From Bryobacterales bacterium (GTDB lineage Bacteria; Acidobacteriota; Terriglobia; Bryobacterales; UBA6623), in contig JAJDTX010000166.1 of assembly GCA_022826925.1 (NCBI GenBank), positions 1 through 34,157 of the forward strand: a stretch of DNA of 34,157 bases. The letters run 5' to 3'. Numbering within the stretch: position 1 is the stretch's first letter; every line of letters begins with the position of its first letter. A model generated the notes under the pieces. That model did no database searches. It was not told where the DNA came from and saw nothing but the letters and a program-made list of their open reading frames with translations. The position numbers were made by a program, and so were the translations under genes. This document shows, in pieces, positions 10,601 through 16,849 of this stretch.

Positions 10601-10864
10601 GCCAGCGCGCAAGAGAGCAAGCCCGTAATTGAGGTGCTCCTGGGCAGAGCCGGGATTGAGCTCCAGCGCGTTGGCTAGTTGTTCAACAGCCTGCTGAGAA
10701 GAGCCCGGCGTCTCGTAGAACGCCTTGCCCAGATTGCGGACCTCTTGCAATTGCAAGCCTTGCGCGTCATTCGGCTGGCTCTGGGCATCGGCCAGGATCC
10801 ACAAGGCGGCGCCGGAGCCCAACAGCAGGACCCACCAACCCACCTGTCGAAGTTCGATCCTCAT
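7646..10864 (-). CDS. TPR, VCBS/FG-GAP and ASPIC/UnbV multidomain protein
   Basis: A 1072-residue protein with one N-terminal hydrophobic anchor (WWVLLLGSGAALWILADA, residues 10-27). About five TPR units follow (to residue 190; for example YNLGALYKQQGNIRRAIEKFERTI), then FG-GAP/VCBS units with DINGDGVSD, DFDGDGLAD, DYDRDNDFD and DFDGDGRPD loops (about 240-560). An ASPIC/UnbV-like domain comes next (NRGLTVRLEGVKSPAIGSEARV), and then a long C-terminal region of about 420 residues without a motif I can name. It is the first gene of the operon and overlaps the cytochrome gene by four bases. ATG 10864 has GAGGG six bases upstream and a TAATAT box at 10876-10881. Predicted to be tethered to the membrane with the rest outside the cytoplasm. 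A scaffold or assembly role with the cytochrome is inferred from the operon only. Confidence 0.88.
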   Translation of the reverse strand: MRIELRQVGWWVLLLGSGAALWILADAQSQPNDAQGLQLQEVRNLGKAFYETPGSSQQAVEQLANALELNPGSAQEHLNYGLALLRAGQREEGIAQVVQAQKLDRTLPHTYFNLGIEYKKAGEVEMALDQLLQMEKLVPDEAKTQYNLGALYKQQGNIRRAIEKFERTISLDPSLAAPHFQLFGILRRTDPERAMRELDVFKGLKAATEDVAVGEDVDWSFYSELYDPSLATGEAASAAPFAFGVEQIGELTGDPLGAVTLDINGDGVSDAIAWSSDAAVAVAGRVAGGPASIGAGLAGATHYAPGDFDGDGLADVCRVDADGVEVLVNRAGRSFESAFNASGNFETCLFADYDRDNDFDLFALGQDKRLLQNDGEGGLADVSSQFPFGDGPIRSAVVAELFEDNGHDFIAVYGERVAVHQDRKLGVFGSAVAVDGVTVPAGPARLDVIDIDHDSYLDVAVTTAEQTVVLENHHGTLRGGPELDRIRAWADFQLRGRFDAATATGFLANRGSFEFLAMPADDVARAGAAAAGDFDGDGRPDLLIADLAGQLLFAANRTETSNRGLTVRLEGVKSPAIGSEARVEVKAGLTYAKQVYAGVPLHFGLGSAESFDTVRVTWANGLIQNEMPEEQASEISIKEAPRLSGSCPMVFTWNGAEFEYISEVLGVAPLGASLARGVYFPVDHDEYVTIRGDQLAERDGFLDVRVTEELRETAYIDKIRLLAVDHPQDMRVIVNEKAKGPPFPEFKLFGVRSPIVPVAAHNHRGEDVLNLVASSDRRYPMFERDYANRAERHTLTLEFPHFDAEDAVLFLEGWVDWSSASSIVAASQSESAAVQPPFLEVQDESGEWVTAIADVGLPGGTLRTIPVELSGRFPSDSRKVRLVTNMCVYWDAAFVGVHPSAAEARVTTLEAGTANLRFRGFSRNYVADGRTQPERFDYQQVSATTNWNPTPGRYTRFGAVGELLDRVDDRYVIMGAGDELELRFSAAGLPALASGWTRNYLLLVDGWAKENEANTAFGDSVRPLPFHSMSGYPYGPDESYPTSETHQEDLVRYHTRPAMRLIRPLVAQSTLQ

Positions 10865-10875
10865 GCCAAGCCCTC

Positions 10876-10881
10876 ATATTA
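10876..10881 (-). promoter_or_regulatory. Candidate -10 box (TAATAT) of the cytochrome/UnbV operon
   Basis: On the minus strand TAATAT lies 11 bases before ATG 10864. A transcript starting about seven bases later would have a leader of only about five bases, so either the leader is very short or the GAGGG Shine-Dalgarno-like site belongs to a transcript starting further upstream. No good -35 box is seen. Confidence 0.35.
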
Positions 10882-11058
10882 CTTCAGGCTTGCGGAGCGA
10901 GTAGCGAGAGCAAGAAGCCGCAGGGACGCTCTGGACCATTGAATCGCATCCAGATCGCTGCGCGAAAAGCTGGCTAGGCAGTAGAGGCAATGACCTTCCA
11001 GCAGGCCTTGTTGGCGGGAGGCCAGCAGGAGAAGTAGACGTTGGCCAGTCAGCAGGAT

Positions 11059-11076
11059 ATGACACTGACGTGTCAT
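11059..11076. repeat. Perfect inverted repeat ATGACAC-TGAC-GTGTCAT
   Basis: Seven-base arms (11059-11065 and 11070-11076) flank a 4-base spacer in the divergent intergenic region between the cytochrome operon (-) and the SPFH gene (+). It is about 195 bases upstream of the former's start codon and 190 bases upstream of the latter's. The size and symmetry suit a dimeric regulator's operator. The binding protein is unknown. The rest of 10882-11211 shows nothing else I can identify. Confidence 0.4.
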
Positions 11077-11211
11077 GAATTCCCCAGAGCAGTTTGCCAG
11101 CGGCGGGCAATGCCGCATCGGCTACCGCTCCCGCCACAATCGCCCTACAGAACCTCCACCAAATTCGCGGCTCGATCGTTCGCGATATTTTCAGCTTCTC
11201 GCTCAGTGTTC

Positions 11212-11240
11212 TTGACATGATGATATTGTAATAATATCAT
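11212..11240 (+). promoter_or_regulatory. SPFH operon promoter with overlapping palindromic operator
   Basis: TTGACA (11212-11217), a 17-base spacer and TATCAT (11235-11240) form a near-consensus sigma-70-type promoter. The spacer and -10 box are occupied by a dyad: ATGATATT (11220-11227), five bases, AATATCAT (11233-11240), with a further T-A pair near the centre at 11230. A dimeric repressor bound here would block RNA polymerase directly. The AT-rich stretch stands out from the GC-rich surroundings. A clear Shine-Dalgarno site (GGAGG) follows before ATG 11263. The regulator is not identified; the ribbon-helix-helix product of the next-but-one gene is a candidate for autoregulation. Confidence 0.7.
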
Positions 11241-11262
11241 TGAGAAATCATCGGAGGCAATT

Positions 11263-12132
11263 ATGACCCAAGAAAAAACGGTCAACGCGATGAACGGCGG
11301 GCTTGCGCTGCTCGCCCTGCTGGGCGCGCTCGCCCTAGGCGTCACTCTGTTCATAGGCGGCATCGCAAGCGACGAACCGCTCGCAATCGCCGCCGGTGTC
11401 TTGCTGGCTCTGGTCGACGTGGTTCTGATGTTCGGCCTGTTCATGGTCAACCCTAACGAGGCACGCGTGCTGCAACTGTTTGGGAGGTACGTGGGCACCG
11501 TGCACACGCATGGTCTTCGCTGGGCCAACCCCTTCTACACGAAGCGACGGATCTCGGTTCGGGTGCGCAACTTCGAGACGGAGCGCTCGAAGGTCAACGA
11601 CACGGACGGCAATCCCATCGAGATCGCATCCGTGGTGGTCTGGAAGGTCGTTGATACGGCCGAAGCCTGTTTCGAGGTGGACGACTACATCAACTTCGTG
11701 CAGGTACAGAGCGAGGCCGCGGTCCGCAATCTAGCGACTCAGTACCCGTATGACACGCAGACGGACGGGCAATTGTCCCTACGCGGTAATACAGAGGAGA
11801 TCGCCGGCCAATTGAAGACCGAGATCCAAGGCCGTCTTGTCGCAGCGGGCGTGGAGGTCCTCGAAGCCCGGATCACTCACCTGGCCTATGCCCCAGAAAT
11901 CGCATCGGCCATGCTCCAGCGGCAGCAGGCCGGCGCCATCATCGCCGCCCGCAGCCGAATCGTGGAGGGCGCAGTTGGCATGGTCCAGATGGCGCTGGAA
12001 CGACTAGCCAGTCAAGACATCATCGAACTTGACGAGGAGCGCAAGGCGGCCATGGTCAGCAATCTGCTCGTCGTCTTGTGTGGCGACAAGAGCACCCAGC
12101 CGGTGCTCAACACCGGCACGCTCTACCAGTAG
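11263..12132 (+). CDS. SPFH/Band 7 domain membrane protein
   Basis: A 289-residue protein with two N-terminal hydrophobic segments (about residues 13-36 and 40-62) and an SPFH (stomatin/prohibitin/flotillin) domain starting at [38 protein letters not shown]. This is the typical opening of bacterial SPFH proteins ([17 protein letters not shown]). The domain continues through [27 protein letters not shown] and a helical coiled-coil part. Such proteins form membrane-associated oligomers and organise membrane microdomains. It has a strong Shine-Dalgarno site and promoter and is followed 42 bases later by a ribbon-helix-helix gene. This SPFH plus Arc-like pairing is recurrent in bacteria as far as I recall, but its role is unresolved. 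Confidence 0.92.
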   Translation: MTQEKTVNAMNGGLALLALLGALALGVTLFIGGIASDEPLAIAAGVLLALVDVVLMFGLFMVNPNEARVLQLFGRYVGTVHTHGLRWANPFYTKRRISVRVRNFETERSKVNDTDGNPIEIASVVVWKVVDTAEACFEVDDYINFVQVQSEAAVRNLATQYPYDTQTDGQLSLRGNTEEIAGQLKTEIQGRLVAAGVEVLEARITHLAYAPEIASAMLQRQQAGAIIAARSRIVEGAVGMVQMALERLASQDIIELDEERKAAMVSNLLVVLCGDKSTQPVLNTGTLYQ

Positions 12133-12174
12133 GTTGGATGCCTGCGATGCCCAGCTGCTGAGGGGAGTTGGTGA

Positions 12175-12402
12175 ATGTCGGCCCGGAAGCCGTTCCTATT
12201 CCGCACCGACCCCGAGGTCTTTGAGGCGCTACAGCGCTGGGCGGCCGACGAGTTGCGCAGCGTCAACGGCCAGATCGACTATCTTCTTCGACACAGCCTG
12301 CGACAGGCCGGGCGCTACCCCCAGCGGGCGAAGCATGACGCGAGAGCTCGGGAGCGTTCGCCTGACGGCACCGAGTCCTCGCCCACCACCGAGGAATCCT
12401 AG
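12175..12402 (+). CDS. Arc/MetJ-type ribbon-helix-helix protein
   Basis: A 75-residue protein whose first 50 residues fit the ribbon-helix-helix fold: a short basic strand (KPFLFRTDPEVFEALQRWAADELRS) followed by VNGQIDYLLRHSLRQAGR. The NGQIDYLLR helix is typical of Arc-like proteins. The remaining 25 residues are charged and probably disordered. A GAGGGG site precedes the ATG. It is 42 bases downstream of the SPFH gene and probably in the same transcript. Likely a dimeric DNA-binding protein. It might act on the palindrome in the promoter at 11220-11240 (inference), or it could be the antitoxin-like half of a pair, although no toxin gene adjoins it. Confidence 0.8.
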   Translation: MSARKPFLFRTDPEVFEALQRWAADELRSVNGQIDYLLRHSLRQAGRYPQRAKHDARARERSPDGTESSPTTEES

Positions 12403-12613
12403 CTCACCAGTTGCGGCCGACGGCATTCGGCGAGCATTCGGTCGCGTTCCCAACGGCATCGCCCGACGGCGCCGTGCTACCCAATCTGAAAAACTGCAGA
12501 CTACCCATCACTGCGTCGCGGCGCTAGATAGCTCTGCAACAAACTGGCGTGACAGGAGAGGCCATCGAATGCCCATAGGTCTTGATAGCAAGAAACAGAA
12601 AGAGAGGTAGACG

Positions 12614-12802
12614 ATGGCTAACGAGCAGGATATGACATCAGAGCCCCGTCGAGCTGTGCCGCACGGCTGCCCTCGGTGCAAAGGCCTGTTCATCAACGAG
12701 GCTGGACCGTTCACGTGTGAGGGAAGTGGCGGTCAGGGCAGGTCGGCCACCCACATTCTCCCCTGGACGCTTCTTCCGTCCTTGGAACCCCCAGCGACGT
12801 AG
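12614..12802 (+). pseudogene. Possible truncated zinc-ribbon small protein
   Basis: An AGAGGT site seven bases before ATG 12614 introduces a 62-codon frame. Residues 1-37 look real: RRAVPHGCPRCKGLFINEAG then PFTC, with Cys 19, 22 and 35 in zinc-ribbon style. After EGSG the frame runs antisense into the end of the Kelch gene (12733-13743), and the expected fourth Cys (CxxC partner of C35) is missing. I infer that a small zinc-ribbon gene lost its 3' end. It could also be a short expressed protein. Upstream, 12403-12613 shows nothing recognisable. Confidence 0.35.
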
Positions 12803-13743
12803 AGTTTGCCGTCGATGATGGCAGCGGCCGGCGATGAAAGAGGCATTGGCAGCTTGGCAAGAAGCTCCCAACCGTCGCCGGGCCGTAGCACCAGGATATC
12901 CGGATCGACGGACTTGGTTCCGCCAGTTGGAGTGGTGTGCCCGCCCACCATATAGATCCCCCCATCATGGACGAAAGTCCCGGCCTCCCCATGGGAATGG
13001 CCCTTGGGCAAATCCGGACCACGGCTCCAAGTATCGGTCTCGGTGTCGAATATGTCGACGCGTGGCTGGTCGAGCTGTACGCTGTCGTGATGCAACTGGC
13101 CGCCGATTGCATAGATCCGCGTACCGAGGGAAACGGTCGAGAACTGGTTGCGGGGCAAGGGCAATGGTGCCGCTGGCCTCCAAACTGCCGATCCTTCGGC
13201 CCAGCGTTCGAGGTCGAGAACCCAATGATCCCCAGAGTCGGTATCACGATCCGCCTTCAAGCCGCCGATGTAGTGCAGCTCGCGGCCGACCCTAGCCAGC
13301 CCTCCACCTGCCCGGGGTTCTGGGAGCAGCGGCGCCGCAGTATAACGGTCCTTTTCGATGTCGTAGCTCCACACTTCGGCAATGGCGTGGCCCTTGTAGC
13401 CATCCTTGAAACCTCCGGCGAACCAGACTGTGCGATTGTCCAGAACTGCGTTGATGTGGGTGACAGCGCTCGGCATGTCCTGAATCTGCGTCCAGCTCCC
13501 GTCCGTCGGGTCAAAAAAATCCGAACGCTTGCTTGATCGGACACCCTGGGTATAGCCGGCGAACAGGTAGAGCTTGCCTTCGATCGAGACGGTTGCGGTC
13601 TCCCACTTGCCTACCGGCATTTCCGGTAGTTCCGTCCACACCAGTTCACCCGGGAGAACGCTTGGAGCACAGAGTAACGCAGCCGCGACAAGCGGGGCCG
13701 TTCGATTGCATCGGCGCCTCCGAAGACCGTTATCAGCGGGCAT
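12733..13743 (-). CDS. Secreted Kelch-repeat protein
   Basis: A 336-residue protein with an N-terminal signal peptide (TAPLVAAALLCAPSVLPGE) and six Kelch-like blades. They are marked by repeated LYLFAGYTQG, TVWFAGGFKD, LHYIGGLKAD, IYAIGGQLHH, IYMVGGHTTP and LYVAGGSKDG strands with the paired Gly-Gly and a following W or Y, so it should fold as a six-bladed beta-propeller in the periplasm or outside. The open frame continues to 13776, but ATG 13743 gives a better signal peptide. Kelch proteins of this type include sialate epimerases (NanM) and galactose-oxidase-like proteins, but no catalytic signature is visible, so I do not assign a reaction. It lies downstream of sulfatase 1 on the same strand, separated by about 410 bases. 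Confidence 0.85.
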   Translation of the reverse strand: MPADNGLRRRRCNRTAPLVAAALLCAPSVLPGELVWTELPEMPVGKWETATVSIEGKLYLFAGYTQGVRSSKRSDFFDPTDGSWTQIQDMPSAVTHINAVLDNRTVWFAGGFKDGYKGHAIAEVWSYDIEKDRYTAAPLLPEPRAGGGLARVGRELHYIGGLKADRDTDSGDHWVLDLERWAEGSAVWRPAAPLPLPRNQFSTVSLGTRIYAIGGQLHHDSVQLDQPRVDIFDTETDTWSRGPDLPKGHSHGEAGTFVHDGGIYMVGGHTTPTGGTKSVDPDILVLRPGDGWELLAKLPMPLSSPAAAIIDGKLYVAGGSKDGRSVQGRMWVADLP

Positions 13744-14154
13744 AAGCAGTACTCGATCCGGTATCCCGTCAGCCAATGGCAGATGCGCGCTCGACGCCGC
13801 GCCAGCACTTCGGCCGCCGGCCCATCATACTGCATGGCCCGAGACGTGACTCCGGGCCGCTACGAACAGCACACAGCGGCCCGTGGCATTGTGCTGCGCT
13901 GGGATATCGCTTGGGACACGCAGCCGGTGGAACGGTTCTGGGACTAGGGGTACTCCACGTGTTAATCGGCAGGAAGCTAATGGAATGGTGGCGGTCATCG
14001 GTTCGTGACAGCCACCTATATCCGGCCCAACGGCATGAGGATCGCGAGTCGGAGTGCGGCCAGCAGAATGAGCAGACAATCATAGAGCAGACCGGGCGGC
14101 AGCTTGTGTGGAATAGAAGGGATTCGAATACGCCAGTGCCGGTCTCGTCCGCAA
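13744..14154. other. Intergenic region without recognisable gene
   Basis: This 411-base gap lies between sulfatase 1 and the Kelch gene, both on the minus strand. It should hold the Kelch promoter and any sulfatase terminator. Open frames exist on both strands but none resembles a known family. A GATTCGAATACGCC stretch near 14121-14134 recalls a tRNA T-loop, but no tRNA can be folded around it. Confidence 0.4.
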
Positions 14155-15567
14155 CTATTCCGCCGGAGGCTTCCAGTTCGGATGGGGCACGTGGGCTTCC
14201 TGCATAGCATCCTCGATCTCTTTCACGACCTCGGGATGACTCCTCGCTATGTCGTACCTTTCAGCCATGTCAAGGGTCACGTCGTACAGTTCGACTCTAC
14301 CTGTCAACATCGGCTGGCGGACACCCTTCCAGCGGCCCATCCTCAGGGCTTGCGCGGAACCACCCTCGTAAAACTCCCAATACAAGTACTCGTGCTCCCG
14401 CTGTTCCCCAGCTCTTCCGGTCAGCGTCGGTGCAAAGCTCACCGAGTCGGTGTCTTGCGGAAGGTCTGCGCCCGCCAGTTCAGCAGAGGTTGCCATCAGA
14501 TCTCCGAAGTAGCCGATGTGTCGGGAGACTCTGCCAGGCTGGATCGTACCGGGCCACCAAGCTAGGAACGGGACCCTGATTCCGCCGTCATAGAGAGCCC
14601 TCTTGGTGCCCCGCAGGGGTCCGGACGGATTGAACCTGAGCAAGTCATGGTTGGCTTCGTTGTGCGGGCCGTTGTCGGACGAGAACATCACCAAGGTGTC
14701 TTCGGCAACGCCCAGCTCACTCAATTTGTCGAGCAGTCGCCCGACATCGCGGTCCATGTGGGTGATCATCGCTGCCTGCCCCTTGTCCGGGCCCGGCCAG
14801 TCCCTGCCGGAATAGATCCCGTGATCGGGAATCTCCGCACCGTCACCCGTGCCGCGCGTGCCCTCGTTGTTGGCATGCGGGATCGTGAGAGCTAGGTACA
14901 TGAAGAATGGCGCGTCGCCGCGATCCTCCAGCCAAGCCATCGCCTCGCTCATGATGACGTCGTGGGAATACTCGTTGCGCTCCGTCGCCCAGCCTCCGGT
15001 GAATCCGCCATAGGTGCGCGATACGCGCCGGACCTTGTTGCGCAACGGCATCCTTTCCAGACCCTTCCACAAGAACTCTGGGTAGTAGTTGTGCGCGTGG
15101 ACTTGATTCAGGTATCCGAAGAACGTGTCGAAGCCCTGCTTGAGCGGGTGGCCCGGCAAGTCCACCTCGCCAAGGCCCCACTTGCCGAACAGGGCGGTGG
15201 AGTAATCGGCTTCCTTGAGCACCTCGGCCACGGTGACATCGATATCCCGCAGAGACTGGGCATCCATCCGGGGGCCAGAGGCGTTGCCGCGCACGTGGGT
15301 GTGTCCCATGTGCTGCCCGGTCATCAACACGCTCCGCGACGGGGCGCACACGGTTGCTCCTGCATAGAAGTGCGTGAAGCGGATTCCCTCGGCGGCCATG
15401 CGGTCGAGCTGGGGCGTTTGGATTACAGTTTGTCCGTAAGAGCCGAGATCGCCGTACCCTAGGTCATCGGCCAAGATGAAGATGATGTTTGGGCGTCGGC
15501 TCTCCTGCCCAGCGGCCGGAGCCGCTAGCAGTGCTGCCAAGCAGAGTGTAAGAGCAGTTCGATACAT
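14155..15567 (-). CDS. Sulfatase 1 (arylsulfatase A-like, family S1)
   Basis: A 470-residue secreted sulfatase. The signal peptide MYRTALTLCLAALLAAPAAGQ is followed by the metal-binding NIIFILADDLGYGDLGSYG and the formylglycine signature C74-A-P-S-R with SVLMTGQHMGH. The second metal-site motif is MFSSDNGPHNEANHD, and a C-terminal subdomain (WKGVRQPMLTGRVELYDVTLD) completes the fold. Cys74 must be converted to formylglycine by FGE or anSME, neither of which is in the window. It hydrolyses a sulfate ester; the substrate is unknown, with sulfated glycans likely given the neighbouring sulfatases. The open frame extends to 15696, but ATG 15567 is chosen because the signal peptide begins there. 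A TAGAAT box lies 20 bases upstream. Confidence 0.93.
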   Translation of the reverse strand: MYRTALTLCLAALLAAPAAGQESRRPNIIFILADDLGYGDLGSYGQTVIQTPQLDRMAAEGIRFTHFYAGATVCAPSRSVLMTGQHMGHTHVRGNASGPRMDAQSLRDIDVTVAEVLKEADYSTALFGKWGLGEVDLPGHPLKQGFDTFFGYLNQVHAHNYYPEFLWKGLERMPLRNKVRRVSRTYGGFTGGWATERNEYSHDVIMSEAMAWLEDRGDAPFFMYLALTIPHANNEGTRGTGDGAEIPDHGIYSGRDWPGPDKGQAAMITHMDRDVGRLLDKLSELGVAEDTLVMFSSDNGPHNEANHDLLRFNPSGPLRGTKRALYDGGIRVPFLAWWPGTIQPGRVSRHIGYFGDLMATSAELAGADLPQDTDSVSFAPTLTGRAGEQREHEYLYWEFYEGGSAQALRMGRWKGVRQPMLTGRVELYDVTLDMAERYDIARSHPEVVKEIEDAMQEAHVPHPNWKPPAE

Positions 15568-15587
15568 CGGATCACCGCGAAACCTAG

Positions 15588-15593
15588 ATTCTA
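15588..15593 (-). promoter_or_regulatory. Candidate -10 box (TAGAAT) of sulfatase 1
   Basis: TAGAAT on the minus strand is 20 bases upstream of ATG 15567, leaving room for a leader of about 13 bases containing a weak GGTG Shine-Dalgarno-like stretch. The -35 region is not consensus. Confidence 0.35.
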
Positions 15594-15778
15594 GCGCTAG
15601 CCGCTGCTTCATTCGCTCGAAGGGGCCACGCTCCCCGGAGAATCCAGCACTTCGAAGCCCTGGGCAATGGCGGCGAGCGCGCCCTTGCTTCGGCACTTCT
15701 TGGAGAGCCCTCAGCCAGTTTCATTCACAATTACACGCCGAAAGAAAATAAAATACGAAAAAATCTGGATATATGCTT

Positions 15779-15808
15779 GACATCACGTGCAAAAATCAGA
15801 AATACTAC
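15779..15808 (+). promoter_or_regulatory. Candidate promoter of the 15892 gene
   Basis: TTGACA (15779-15784), an 18-base spacer and AATACT (15803-15808) lie in an unusually A-rich stretch (15735-15830) that contrasts with the GC-rich surroundings. The 83-base leader to ATG 15892 carries AGGAGG seven bases before the start. Confidence 0.5.
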
Positions 15809-15891
15809 CAGAAAATCTTAAATTCAGAGTCTGCGTCCGTCGAGAGCAACGTCCGCTCGGCGGTTGATCGGCAGAACCAGGAGGACAACTC

Positions 15892-16455
15892 ATGACCCTT
15901 GATCCAGAAACCGTAAGCTTGGTGCGGGCAACGCTGCTCGCCAGCGCTGCAGCGCTGGCGATTGCCAAAATCTCCAGGCAGTGCAGTGCCGAGGGATTGC
16001 GCCGCCGACTCCGTGTCATGGAAGCGGAACTGTTTGAATTCGCCCGTCTCGGCCACGTCGGATTCGGTGAGCCGGCCTACCTGCTACTGCGGGACAGCCT
16101 TCGCAGCATTGCGTGGGCCTCGCAGGACTTCAGCCTGACGCGCGCCTGGCTGGCTCTGCTGCTAGGGCACGACATCTGGCGATCCGCAAACCTCCAGCGG
16201 CAAACGCGAGCCTGGGAGGAAGCGCTCGACCAAGTCACGGACCTGCGCTCCAAGATCACGATCACTGACATGCATCGACAGATGCTGCGGACAGTCTGGA
16301 CGTACCTGACCCTTGGTGCCATTCCGTTCGCCGCCTGGTTCTGCCATGGTGTCGTCCCCGTCTTGGCTCGGCTCAAGCGACGCCGTGCACCGATGCGCAA
16401 GACGCGGCTGCTCGAAGCCTACGCCTACGCGCTGACCGGGCTGCCGATCCGTTAG
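15892..16455 (+). CDS. Hypothetical protein with one or two hydrophobic segments
   Basis: A 187-residue basic protein I do not recognise. The N-terminal segment (VRATLLASAAALAIAKIS, residues 10-27) may be a membrane anchor or amphipathic helix. The middle is helical and rich in Arg, Leu and Trp (ELFEFARLGHVGFGEPAYLL, DIWRSANLQRQTRAWEEAL). A second hydrophobic segment (VWTYLTLGAIPFAAWFCHGVVPVLARL, about 134-160) is followed by a strongly basic tail. The excellent AGGAGG site and separate promoter argue it is real. It has no operon partner: a divergent sulfatase lies upstream and a convergent methyltransferase downstream. Likely membrane-associated; no function is suggested. Confidence 0.7.
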   Translation: MTLDPETVSLVRATLLASAAALAIAKISRQCSAEGLRRRLRVMEAELFEFARLGHVGFGEPAYLLLRDSLRSIAWASQDFSLTRAWLALLLGHDIWRSANLQRQTRAWEEALDQVTDLRSKITITDMHRQMLRTVWTYLTLGAIPFAAWFCHGVVPVLARLKRRRAPMRKTRLLEAYAYALTGLPIR

Positions 16456-16491
16456 CCGGCACAGTCTACGGATTCCGAAAAAGTGCTGGCA

Positions 16492-16566
16492 GCCGCCACA
16501 TCCGCCTTGCGGGAGCTGGCAGGTGAGCCGACACCTGAGACGGGAGGGCTGGCGGTGGGCGGCGGC
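16492..16566. repeat. Nested inverted repeats (possible RNA structure or terminator)
   Basis: GCCGCC (16492-16497) pairs with GGCGGC (16561-16566) and CCGCC (16502-16506) with GGCGG (16551-16555). Inside is a perfect hairpin CAGGTG (16520-16525), loop AGCCGA, CACCTG (16532-16537). It lies 37 bases after the 15892-16455 stop. The inner hairpin could be a terminator without a T-tract. Confidence 0.35.
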
Positions 16567-16592
16567 AACTCCTATGGCCGGAGGCACTCCGC

Positions 16593-16709
16593 TCATGCAC
16601 TGTTCCATGGGTCGAGTATTTCGATCCCCGTGTCTTCGAAGTCACGTATATTGCATGTTGCCACCGCCATGCCACACGAGGTGGCAATCGCCGTAATCCG
16701 GCAGCCCGC
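16593..16709 (-). pseudogene. C-terminal remnant of a VapC/FitB-type PIN-domain toxin
   Basis: About 38 codons read AGCRITAIATSCGMAVATCN, then IRDFEDTGIEILDPWNSA, then a stop. This is the typical end of type II PIN toxins (DAxIAAIAxxxGxxxATRNVRDFxGTGxxxxxPW). The last conserved acidic residue (the Asp of RDF) is present, but the family's D at DAxIAAIA is replaced (AGCRITAIA), and the upstream part with the remaining PIN acidic residues and the VapB antitoxin are absent. Hence a decayed toxin gene. The rest of the 16456-16849 gap (about 140 bases toward 16850) shows nothing recognisable. Confidence 0.65.
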
Positions 16710-16849
16710 CCGAGAAGGAGGCGGTGGGGCACCGATAGGGCAATCAGTGCGTTGCAATCGATTCGGTTGAAGCCGCAGCAACCGCGGAACCATAGGCCCG
16801 CCGATCAACCCCACCAGTCGCTGTTCCCTCCAACCCAGCGCATGTCAGG

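Noticed and set aside
10879..11118. 79-codon minus-strand ORF before the TPR/VCBS gene
   Set aside because: Its Leu-rich end looks weakly hydrophobic, but there is no Shine-Dalgarno site, no family resemblance, and it covers the palindrome and promoter region.
14100..14160. tRNA-like GATTCGAAT sequence
   Set aside because: The T-loop-like bases are not flanked by a pairing T-stem and no acceptor, D or anticodon arms can be formed.
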